Shown: positions 1 to 5,252, numbered from the stretch's first letter. The stretch is 8,881 nt of DNA from Chloroflexota bacterium (GCA_013153375.1 JAADEN010000233.1:1-8881); one strand, 5' to 3'. Translations and numbers: made by a program. The notes: generated by a model from the letters alone, not told the origin.

Positions 1-1285
1 CATACCTCAACACCTCCGTCCGGCCGCGCAGTTCGCGCACGCTGCGCAGGCCCAGGGCGCGCAGGATGTCGCGCAGGCGTTCGGCCAGGGCGTGGTAGAA
101 GTTGCTCAGCCGCAGCGCGCCCCAATCGGGCGACACCAGCAGCGACAGTTCGGGATCCGTGGTGGTCAGGCCAAAGGGGCAGCCCCGGCCGCGCTCGCAG
201 TTGCTGCACCGGGTGCAGCCCATGGCCACCAACTCCGCAGTACCCAACACCACGCCGTCCGCGCCCAGGGCGATGATCTTGGCAATGTCGTCCGCGGTGC
301 GCAGCCCGCCGCTGGCGATCAGGGTGATCTCGTCGCGGATGCCTTCCTGAAGCAAGAACTTGTGCACTTTGGGGATGGCCAATTCGATGGGCATGGCGAT
401 GATCTTCTTGGCCACCTCGGGCGCGGCCCCCGTGCCGCCGTAGGAGCCGTCCACATGCAAGATGTGCGCGCCCGCGTAGTAACTGCCCACGGCCACCATG
501 TCCACATCCGTGGGCGTGGAGACTTTCACCGAGACCAGCGCGTCGGGGTTGATGGTCTTCACCCAGTCCACATGCTTGCGGTGGTCCTCCACCGAATACA
601 CCGAGTGGAAGGGGAAGGGCGAGAACAGGCTCACCCAGGGCACGCTCTCCCGCATCTCGGCCACGGCCACCGTGGCCTTGTCGCCCAGCAGGTGCCCGCC
701 CAGGCCGGGCTTGGCGCCTTGCGCGTACTTGAACTCCACGATGCGGGCGTATTGGATGGTCTCCTCCCGCACGCCGAACATGCCCGTGGCGATTTGGGTG
801 ATGACATGCTCTTTGTAGGGCACCAACGCGGGCGGATAGCCGCCCTCGCCCGTGCTGGTGAAAGTGTTCCACTCCTGGGCCACGCGGGCCCGAGAGACCA
901 TCACCTGCTCGCTCACCGAGCCGAAGGACATGCCGCCGCCGTACCAGGGCACATCAATGGTGATCTTGGGGTCGTAAGGTCGCCGGTTCAGAGGCAGCGA
1001 CAGGTCAATTTCCGCGTCCGCGGGCAAACGCTGCGCAGGAGGCAGGAACTTGAACCGCAGACGGTCCAGGCCGCCGCCCGACTTGCCCACCCGATGCTCC
1101 AGATGCTCGGGGTAACGCCCCGTGCGGGCCGCCTCCCAGGTCGCCAGGATCAACTCCGCGGGCCAGCGCGCGTCGCCCAACGCGGGGGGCAGCCCGTACT
1201 TCAGCGAAGCCCAGATGCGCCGTCCGGCCTCCAGGGCCGCGGTGTGCTTGGCCACGATGCGTTGCAAGGCCTCGTTCGCGCTCAT
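1..1285 (-). CDS. gltB: Glutamate synthase FMN-binding domain protein (archaeal-type GltB), 3' end cut off by the window edge
   Basis: The protein matches the FMN/Fe-S synthase domain of glutamate synthase. In that family this domain takes ammonia and 2-oxoglutarate plus electrons and makes glutamate in the cytoplasm. 428 residues are visible and the frame stays open through base 2. Landmarks in order are GGGMSFGS (118-125), GEGG (146-149), KPGLGGHLLGDK (about 192-203), a barrel lysine K254 in VSVKVS, the glycine-rich FMN loop DGSYGGTGAAP (279-289), ASGG (324-327) and LGADG (340-344). A cysteine cluster C357-x2-C360-x2-C363-x5-C369-P fits the Fe-S site that relays electrons to FMN. No glutaminase domain precedes it, so it is a split, stand-alone synthase domain as in archaea. 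The ATG at 1285 overlaps the upstream stop by ATGA and has its own GGAGGT six bases upstream. Codon use resembles its neighbours. The C-terminus, and whether GXGXG or amidotransferase genes follow, lie outside the window. Confidence 0.9.
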   Translation of the reverse strand, partial: MSANEALQRIVAKHTAALEAGRRIWASLKYGLPPALGDARWPAELILATWEAARTGRYPEHLEHRVGKSGGGLDRLRFKFLPPAQRLPADAEIDLSLPLNRRPYDPKITIDVPWYGGGMSFGSVSEQVMVSRARVAQEWNTFTSTGEGGYPPALVPYKEHVITQIATGMFGVREETIQYARIVEFKYAQGAKPGLGGHLLGDKATVAVAEMRESVPWVSLFSPFPFHSVYSVEDHRKHVDWVKTINPDALVSVKVSTPTDVDMVAVGSYYAGAHILHVDGSYGGTGAAPEVAKKIIAMPIELAIPKVHKFLLQEGIRDEITLIASGGLRTADDIAKIIALGADGVVLGTAELVAMGCTRCSNCERGRGCPFGLTTTDPELSLLVSPDWGALRLSNFYHALAERLRDILRALGLRSVRELRGRTEVLRY

Positions 1286-2736
1286 GGATGCACCTCCGCT
1301 GTGGGCATGGCCGCGGGCCGGGGCGCAGCCCCGTCCCCCGCGGGGAAGCCCTCGATGTCGCCGAAGGCTTCGCGCTCCAAATCGGTCTGGAACATGGCCC
1401 GCCCCATCTCGCCGCGCAGGCGGCGCACATCCCGCAGGCCCATCGCGCCCAGCACCTCGAGCAACTGATCCCGCCACGACGCGGCCAGGTTCTTGAGCCG
1501 CTGCACGCCCCAGTCTTCGGGCAGCGGCCGCGGCAGGCGATACCCGTCCGTGGGCGTGCGAAAGGGCCCGTCGAAGCGGGCCTGCAAGGCCACCAGCACG
1601 GGCGTGTCCAGCAGCACCGCGTCCAGCCCCAGGATGATGGCCTTGGGCACATGCTCGGCCGCGATGATCCCGCCGCTGCCCAGCAGCGTGACCGCGTCGC
1701 GCACGCCCCGCTGGACGAAGAAAGTGTGCGCCTCTCGGATGCCGTCCATCACGAAGCGCCCGTCGGGCAGCCGGCCGTGGTAATCCGCGCTCAGGTGGAA
1801 CACCCGCAGGCCCGCGGCGTAGGCGGCCTCGAGGGTGGCCCGGTCGCCGAAGGGCAGGCGCACCATGAGCAAAGCCTGGGGGAAGCGCTCTTGGGCCGCG
1901 GCCGCGAGCGCGGCGTCCCAGCGGGCCAGTTCCACCAGGCGGGGCGGGAACGCCACCGCGTCCAGATCCGCGGCCGCGGTCAGCACAGGCACCACCTCTG
2001 GCCCGGGGTCGGACACCTGCCGCAGCGCGTCCACGGGCAGCAGGGCCAGCGTATCCAGTTCCCGGGCCGCGCGGGCCACGATGCGGGCCAGCGCGGGTTG
2101 CTCGGCCACCCGCGGCAGTTGGTCGAACCCCAGCGGCAGCGGGATGGCGAACACCCGCGGCGCTTCCACGGGCTCGCCGTCGGGCCCAAAGGCCAGATAC
2201 TCGGGCCGCGCGCCGATGTCCACCAGGGTGGAGATGTACTCCCGGCCGTGGATGCCGTCTCGGGTGGGGCGCACGATCTCCGACATGTCGGTCCACATGC
2301 CGTCCCAGCCAGGGCCGCCGAACTTGCCGCGATAGCCCGCGCCCCGCACGGGAACCCGTCCCGTACGGGCTTCGTAGGCCACCGTGTCCACCACCTTGGC
2401 CGTAAAGTACATGTCCCCCAACTTTTGGCGCTCGGGGTGCGGCGCGATCTGCACCACATCGGGGTACTGGGTGGTGCAGCGCAGGCAGCCCACGCACAGA
2501 TGGGGCCGGGGAGCGAAGCCGCCGATGGGGCCCGAGAACACGCCGTAAATGCACGGACGGCTGGTGATGAGGGCCTTGTCGCCGCGATGATGGAAGATCT
2601 CCCGCAGCAAAAGCCAGGCCAGGCGGTGCTTCTTGACCTTGACCTGAAAGCGGGGCGGCCAGGCCGCGATGTCGGGCGCATCCCGGGTTTCGATGTGATA
2701 GCGGTGGTACAGAGTTTCGGCAGAAGAGGTCGGCAT
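1282..2736 (-). CDS. Glutamate synthase-related protein with ferredoxin-like N-terminus and degenerate FMN-barrel domain
   Basis: This 484-residue protein is the first gene of the operon and a divergent relative of its downstream neighbour. Near the N-terminus, C62 is followed by C81-x2-C84-x2-C87, a ferredoxin-like site. The usual fourth cysteine before proline is Y91, so C62 may complete the cluster (inference). WTDMSEIVRPTRDGIHGRE (148-166) follows. The second half aligns with the neighbour's barrel: GSGG (353-356) and LGLDAVLLDTP (369-379) match ASGG and LGADGVVLGTA, and W409 to R441 matches the neighbour's WGALRLSNF to LRG segment. The glycine-rich FMN loop is replaced by ADYHGRLPDGRF (317-328), the barrel lysine is R293, and the C-terminal cysteine cluster is absent. 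I infer a non-catalytic or electron-delivering partner subunit of the downstream synthase. An independent FMN oxidoreductase is the alternative. The ATG at 2736 follows AGGAGG by five bases. Confidence 0.8.
   Translation of the reverse strand: MPTSSAETLYHRYHIETRDAPDIAAWPPRFQVKVKKHRLAWLLLREIFHHRGDKALITSRPCIYGVFSGPIGGFAPRPHLCVGCLRCTTQYPDVVQIAPHPERQKLGDMYFTAKVVDTVAYEARTGRVPVRGAGYRGKFGGPGWDGMWTDMSEIVRPTRDGIHGREYISTLVDIGARPEYLAFGPDGEPVEAPRVFAIPLPLGFDQLPRVAEQPALARIVARAARELDTLALLPVDALRQVSDPGPEVVPVLTAAADLDAVAFPPRLVELARWDAALAAAAQERFPQALLMVRLPFGDRATLEAAYAAGLRVFHLSADYHGRLPDGRFVMDGIREAHTFFVQRGVRDAVTLLGSGGIIAAEHVPKAIILGLDAVLLDTPVLVALQARFDGPFRTPTDGYRLPRPLPEDWGVQRLKNLAASWRDQLLEVLGAMGLRDVRRLRGEMGRAMFQTDLEREAFGDIEGFPAGDGAAPRPAAMPTAEVHP
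1292..1297 (-). promoter_or_regulatory. Ribosome binding site of the glutamate synthase FMN-domain gene
   Basis: GGAGGT on the minus strand lies six bases before the ATG at 1285, inside the last codons of the upstream gene. It supports this start and shows that the second gene can recruit ribosomes as well as being coupled through the ATGA overlap. Confidence 0.75.
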
Positions 2737-2741
2737 AACTC

Positions 2742-2747
2742 CCTCCT
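2742..2747 (-). promoter_or_regulatory. Ribosome binding site of the glutamate synthase-related gene
   Basis: A perfect AGGAGG on the minus strand, five bases before the ATG at 2736. It fixes the start codon. It lies downstream of the terminator-like hairpin rather than inside it, so control by that hairpin would act on transcription rather than by hiding this site. Confidence 0.8.
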
Positions 2748-2753
2748 GGGCGG

Positions 2754-2785
2754 CTTAAACACAACAGGCACGCCGGGCGTGCCTG
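2754..2785 (-). terminator. Intrinsic terminator-like hairpin at the end of the leader (candidate attenuator)
   Basis: Read on the minus strand, CAGGCACGC pairs perfectly with GCGTGCCTG across a CCG loop (stem arms 2777-2785 and 2765-2773). TTGTGTTT follows directly. This nine-base-pair GC-rich stem with a T-rich tail has the form of a Rho-independent terminator. It lies between the promoter at 3163-3191 and the first gene at 2736, where it would stop transcripts early unless prevented. The U-tract is interrupted by two G bases, so termination may be only partial. Confidence 0.6.
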
Positions 2786-2796
2786 CTGGCTGCCGC

Positions 2797-2808
2797 GATA
2801 CGCGTATC
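2797..2808. repeat. Perfect 12-bp palindrome GATACGCGTATC
   Basis: A perfect inverted repeat in the leader, just upstream of the terminator-like hairpin on the minus strand. It could be a four-base-pair RNA hairpin with a CGCG loop or a protein operator. Nothing in the sequence decides between them. Confidence 0.5.
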
Positions 2809-2836
2809 TGTCTGGGCCGCCCTTCCTGACGCGCGA

Positions 2837-2854
2837 CCAGGGTCTTGACCCTGG
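2837..2854. repeat. Perfect 18-bp inverted repeat CCAGGGTC-TT-GACCCTGG
   Basis: Eight-base arms match perfectly around a two-base centre. As RNA it gives a stable hairpin with no T-run on either side, so it is not a terminator. As DNA it could be an operator, about 310 bases downstream of the minus-strand promoter. Confidence 0.55.
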
Positions 2855-3162
2855 GCCACTGGGCCGTCCTTGGCCCCTCCGTCACCGGACGGTTTTCGGT
2901 ACGGCCCTTTGCCGGAAGGGGAAGAGCGAGGCCCGTGGCCAGGCCTCGGAGGCATCCGCTGAACAATCCGATTTTCCCCGGCGGTGTGCCCGGCCCGCGG
3001 CCAGGGGCTGCATCCTGGCCCGCGGACCGTCCGCTCGGGTTAGCACTCCCCTCGCGAGGAGGAACCTCCACCTCGTAACCTCGCCGCGCCGAAGGGCGAC
3101 GAGGCCCAGCCGCTACTCTTCCTATGCGATTGTCCGCGCGGCCGTAGCCGCGGCTGCCGTGC

Positions 3163-3191
3163 ATTCTATCCGCGGCCGCCCCGACTGTCAA
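3163..3191 (-). promoter_or_regulatory. SigA-type promoter of the glutamate synthase-like operon
   Basis: On the minus strand a perfect TTGACA -35 box (3186-3191) is followed, after exactly 17 bases, by TAGAAT (3163-3168), five of six to TATAAT. The predicted start is near 3156. This near-consensus promoter is the main reason to think the 420-nt region downstream is transcribed as a leader. Confidence 0.8.
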
Positions 3192-3211
3192 GGGAGACCG
3201 CGCTTTCACGA

Positions 3212-3220
3212 TGGTACAAT
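3212..3220 (+). promoter_or_regulatory. Extended -10 promoter of the DMT transporter gene
   Basis: TGG directly before TACAAT (3215-3220) is an extended -10 element, TGn plus the hexamer. No good -35 box stands 17 bases upstream. The predicted start near 3227 leaves a 5' leader of about 17 nt, with the ribosome binding site almost at the 5' end. It sits back to back with the minus-strand promoter. Confidence 0.55.
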
Positions 3221-3243
3221 CGGCCGATGTGCAGGAGGCGTTC

Positions 3244-4152
3244 ATGACAGCGAGCACGCCATCGGCTCCGCCCCGGCCGTGGCTGGCCCACGGCCTGCTC
3301 TTGCTCACGGCCGCGGTGTGGGGCCTGGCCTTCGTCGCGCAGCGCGCCGGCATGGCCTATGTGGGGCCGTTCACCTACAACGCGGCCCGCTTCGCGCTGG
3401 GCGCGGCCGTGCTGGAGGTGCTCCTGCGCGGCCTGCAGGCCCGGACGCGGCGGCCGCGGCCCCAGGCCCACATGCGCCACGGCCTGCTGCTGGGCCTCCT
3501 CATCTTCGCGGGCGCGTCGTTGCAGCAGGCCGGGCTGGTCTATACCACCGCGGGCAAGGCCGGCTTCATCACCGGCCTGTATGTGGTGCTGGTTCCCCTG
3601 CTGTCCGCGCTGGCGGGCCGGCGGGTGCCGCGGGCCGTGTGGTGGGGCGCGGGCCTGGCCGTGGTCGGGCTCTATCTGCTCAGCGGCGCGGAGACCTGGC
3701 GGCTCGCCAAGGGCGACCTGCTGGTGCTGTTGAGCGCCTTCTTCTGGGCCCTGCATGTGCTGGCCGTGGACCGCTTCGGCGGGCAAAACGACAGCCTGCG
3801 GTTGGCCGCGCGGCAGTTCTGGGTCGTGGCCGCGCTGAGCGCAGGGGTGGCCTGGCTGGGGGAACGGCCCGCCTGGGCCGGGCTGTGGGCCGCGGGGCCC
3901 GCGATTTTGTACGGCGGGCTGATCTCGGTGGGCGTGGGCTACACCCTCCAGGTCGTGGCCCAACGCCGGGCCGAGCCTGGCCTCGCGGCCATCATCCTCA
4001 GCCTGGAGGCCGTCTTCGCGCTGCTGGGCGGCGTGGTGCTGTTGGGCGAGGCCCTGACCACCCGCAGCCTGGTGGGCGCGAGCCTCATGCTGGCGGGCAT
4101 GATCCTGGCCCAACGCGGCGCGACCGCGGCCCGAGTGCAAGATTTTCGTTAA
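3244..4152 (+). CDS. DMT superfamily transporter, EamA family
   Basis: This 302-residue protein is an inner-membrane permease of the drug/metabolite transporter superfamily with two EamA repeats, roughly residues 13-140 and 155-290. About ten hydrophobic helices are visible, near 13-33, 43-61, 76-96, 103-122, 130-147, 155-172, 185-205, 213-233, 248-268 and 272-292. The early AVWGLAF and the late LSLEAVFALLGG followed by LGE are family hallmarks. Members export or import amino acids, nucleotide-related metabolites or other small molecules, and the substrate cannot be read from sequence. I chose the ATG at 3244 because AGGAGG (3233-3238) lies five bases upstream. The in-frame ATG at 3211 precedes both that site and the -10 box, so it cannot be the start if the promoter is right. 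The gene stands alone and is transcribed away from the glutamate synthase-like operon. Confidence 0.9.
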   Translation: MTASTPSAPPRPWLAHGLLLLTAAVWGLAFVAQRAGMAYVGPFTYNAARFALGAAVLEVLLRGLQARTRRPRPQAHMRHGLLLGLLIFAGASLQQAGLVYTTAGKAGFITGLYVVLVPLLSALAGRRVPRAVWWGAGLAVVGLYLLSGAETWRLAKGDLLVLLSAFFWALHVLAVDRFGGQNDSLRLAARQFWVVAALSAGVAWLGERPAWAGLWAAGPAILYGGLISVGVGYTLQVVAQRRAEPGLAAIILSLEAVFALLGGVVLLGEALTTRSLVGASLMLAGMILAQRGATAARVQDFR

Positions 4153-4168
4153 AATGCCCGCTTTTTGG

Positions 4169-4197
4169 TTGCACTGGACGCGCGGGCTTGCTACAAT
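4169..4197 (+). promoter_or_regulatory. Promoter of the 189-residue hypothetical gene
   Basis: TTGCAC (4169-4174), a 17-base spacer and TACAAT (4192-4197). The -35 box keeps only the TTG core. The -10 box is the same hexamer as in front of the transporter and the tRNA gene. The start would be near 4204, giving a 30-nt leader. Confidence 0.55.
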
Positions 4198-4233
4198 GAA
4201 GGCAAGATGTGACCCCACTCGCGGAGGACGCTG

Positions 4234-4803
4234 ATGCCCACACCCGAATACGACTTGCGCTATTGGGAAGCCGCGCTGGAGGAACTGGAAGCCTACCTGC
4301 CGAGCCCCGAACTGTTCTGGAATCTGGATGTCGCCCCGCCTCCGGGCGAGCCCGCGTATCCGCCGCTGACCGTGGGCAACCTGCTCCTGGCGCGGCAGCG
4401 GCTGCAGCGGCCTTTGCCGCCCGAACTGGAGGCGCGGCGCGCGGCGCTGGAGCAACGCCTGCAAGACCTCATCGCCCAATGGCGGGCCAACTGGCGGCGC
4501 AAGGCGGCCAAGGAACTGGAGATGCGCGCCCGGCTGTGGGCCCAATACATGGACGAGTGCGCGCAAAGCCAGGCCGAAGCGGCCTACTACCCCAGCGAGG
4601 TGCGCAACCGGGTGCTGGCCGACCTGCTCATGCACGAGGGCGAGGCCGACCTGCCCGCGGCCGCGGAACTGGTGGCCTACGCGGACACGCGCTTGCGGGC
4701 GCGCTTCGAGCCCGGCCCCTTCATCTGGGACGCCGAACTGGCCCCGGCTTTTCCGCAGCCGCGCTTCTGGTATCTGTACGGACGCCCCTCCCACTGCGGC
4801 TAA
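4234..4803 (+). CDS. Hypothetical protein, 189 residues, function unknown
   Basis: I do not recognise this protein. It has no signal peptide and no membrane helix, so it is probably cytoplasmic. Residues 45-115 are strongly helical and charged (LLARQRLQ, LEARRAALEQRLQDL, RRKAAKELEMRARLW) and may form a coiled coil or helical bundle. The ends are rich in aromatic residues and proline: N-terminal YDLRYWEAALEELEAYLPSPELFW and C-terminal FIWDAELAPAF followed by FWYLYGRP. Only two cysteines are present (C107 and C188), and no catalytic motif stands out. GGAGG (4223-4227) lies six bases before the ATG, and a plausible promoter precedes it, so it is probably a single-gene unit. Codon use, with strong G/C at third positions, matches the real genes nearby and supports it being coding. 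A lineage-specific structural or adaptor protein is a guess only. Confidence 0.75.
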   Translation: MPTPEYDLRYWEAALEELEAYLPSPELFWNLDVAPPPGEPAYPPLTVGNLLLARQRLQRPLPPELEARRAALEQRLQDLIAQWRANWRRKAAKELEMRARLWAQYMDECAQSQAEAAYYPSEVRNRVLADLLMHEGEADLPAAAELVAYADTRLRARFEPGPFIWDAELAPAFPQPRFWYLYGRPSHCG

Positions 4804-4902
4804 GAAGCCGCGCGGACCTCGCCCGGCCCCCGGCCCCGCCCGGAGGGCATCCCCCGCCGCCTGGAGCCGGCCCCAAAATGGCCGCGCGCCCGCGGCAGAA
4901 CA

Positions 4903-4931
4903 TTGACGGCCTGGCCGGCTTGTGCTACAAT
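4903..4931 (+). promoter_or_regulatory. Promoter of tRNA-Glu
   Basis: TTGACG (4903-4908), a 17-base spacer and TACAAT (4926-4931), with TGC just before the -10 hexamer giving an extended -10. The predicted start near 4938 leaves a short 5' extension of about six bases before the mature tRNA. Confidence 0.8.
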
Positions 4932-4944
4932 ACGGGCCGCACGC

Positions 4945-5017
4945 GCCCCCATCGTCTAGAGGCCTAGGACGCCGCCCTCTCAAGGCGGTAACCGGGGTTC
5001 GAATCCCCGTGGGGGCA
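4945..5017 (+). tRNA. tRNA-Glu, anticodon CTC
   Basis: The full cloverleaf is visible. Acceptor arms are GCCCCCA (4945-4951) and TGGGGGC (5010-5016). The D arm contains GTCTAGAGGCCTAGGAC. The anticodon stem CCGCC/GGCGG encloses the loop CTCTCAA, placing anticodon CTC at 4979-4981. The T arm is CGGGG-TTCGAAT-CCCCG. The discriminator is A5017. It closely resembles E. coli tRNA-Glu, including the shared GTCTAGAGGCC D-arm segment, but reads GAG codons. CCA is not encoded and must be added after transcription. It has its own promoter and two terminators, so it is an independent unit. Confidence 0.97.
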
Positions 5018-5026
5018 TGTTCGGTT

Positions 5027-5060
5027 CCGGCTCCGACCTTCATCGGAGCCGGAGTATTTT
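5027..5060 (+). terminator. Intrinsic terminator after tRNA-Glu
   Basis: CCGGCTCCGA (5027-5036) pairs perfectly with TCGGAGCCGG (5043-5052) around a six-base loop, followed by AGTATTTT. It starts ten bases after the tRNA. There is no T-run on the minus strand, so it works in the plus direction. Confidence 0.85.
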
Positions 5061-5064
5061 AAGG

Positions 5065-5091
5065 AACCGCGGCGCGGGCCGCGGTTTTGTT
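5065..5091 (+). terminator. Second, tandem intrinsic terminator
   Basis: AACCGCGGC (5065-5073) pairs with GCCGCGGTT (5078-5086) around GCGG, and the T-run TTTTGTT overlaps and follows the stem. It lies directly behind the first terminator and would insulate clpC from tRNA transcription. Confidence 0.8.
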
Positions 5092-5150
5092 AGAAAAATC
5101 TATGAAGTTTGACGAACAAGCCGGATTATGTGAGATGAGAAGGCAGTTTT

Positions 5151-5159
5151 TGGTAAAAT
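5151..5159 (+). promoter_or_regulatory. Probable extended -10 promoter of clpC
   Basis: TGG directly before TAAAAT (5154-5159) is an extended -10 element in an AT-richer stretch. The -35 region (TGAGAT) is poor. The start would be near 5166, giving an 87-nt leader. A TTGACG at 5109-5114 has no -10 at a suitable distance. I see no CIRCE element and no CtsR-type tandem GGTCAAA repeat, so the classical heat-shock operators are not evident. Confidence 0.45.
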
Positions 5160-5239
5160 GAAAGAGACACTCCCATGGAAGGCGTCACAGTTGAAAGGGA
5201 CGCGACAGACGACAAACGAAGGGTGGATACAGTTAGTTT

Positions 5240-5245
5240 AAGGAG
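5240..5245 (+). promoter_or_regulatory. Ribosome binding site deciding the GTG start of clpC
   Basis: AAGGAG lies seven bases before the GTG at 5253. The next in-frame ATG (5262) would be 16 bases away, too far, so the GTG is the better start. Confidence 0.75.
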
Positions 5246-5252
5246 TTGAACC

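Larger units (their letters stand above)
2737..3156 (-). promoter_or_regulatory. Long structured 5' leader of the glutamate synthase-like operon, family not recognised
   Basis: About 420 nt separate the predicted transcription start (near 3156) from the ATG at 2736, with no convincing gene. On the minus-strand RNA, hairpins can form at 3079-3104, 3055-3075, 3019-3039, 2999-3020 (GGCCAGG with CCTGGCC), 2951-2990, 2928-2947 (GAGGCC with GGCCTC), 2879-2904, 2837-2854 and 2797-2808, ending in the terminator-like hairpin at 2765-2785. Such density plus a terminal hairpin suggests a cis-regulatory RNA. I looked for T-box, cobalamin, SAM, TPP and FMN riboswitch cores and for RNase P, tmRNA and SRP RNA cores, and saw none. 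GC-rich DNA folds easily, so some helices may be incidental. A separate small RNA is also possible. Confidence 0.5.

Noticed and set aside
2861..2900. GCCACTG (2855-2861) and nearby bases as part of a cobalamin riboswitch
   Set aside because: The B12-box and the other conserved segments are absent on both strands, and the downstream genes are not B12-related.
2882..3013. A 43-codon minus-strand frame in the leader as a regulatory leader peptide
   Set aside because: No ribosome binding site precedes its ATG and it has no run of regulatory codons such as Glu or Gln. Open frames of this size are common by chance in GC-rich DNA.
3040..3048. TTAGCACTC, a perfect left half of the CIRCE heat-shock operator
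   Set aside because: The matching right half GAGTGCTAA is absent after nine bases, the site is not near a heat-shock gene, and a nine-base match is fairly likely by chance in a window of this length.
3055..3121. T-box-like look of the leader start on the minus strand (AGGAAGAGTAG, then GAGGTGGAGGTTCC)
   Set aside because: The diagnostic GGTGGNACCGCG motif and a recognisable specifier arrangement are missing. Glutamate synthase genes are not usual T-box targets. A covariance-model search should still be run.
2737..3160. A known housekeeping RNA (RNase P, tmRNA or SRP RNA) in the gene-free stretch
   Set aside because: I found no GAGGAAAGTCC core for RNase P, no tRNA-like end for tmRNA and no GGAAG/AGCA apical motif for SRP RNA on either strand.
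3211..3243. An upstream ATG start at 3211 for the transporter
   Set aside because: It overlaps the -10 box, lacks a ribosome binding site and would add a non-hydrophobic extension. The ATG at 3244 has AGGAGG at ideal spacing.
5102..5161. A 19-codon frame starting ATGAAGTTTGAC upstream of clpC
   Set aside because: It has no ribosome binding site and lies upstream of the likely clpC transcription start.
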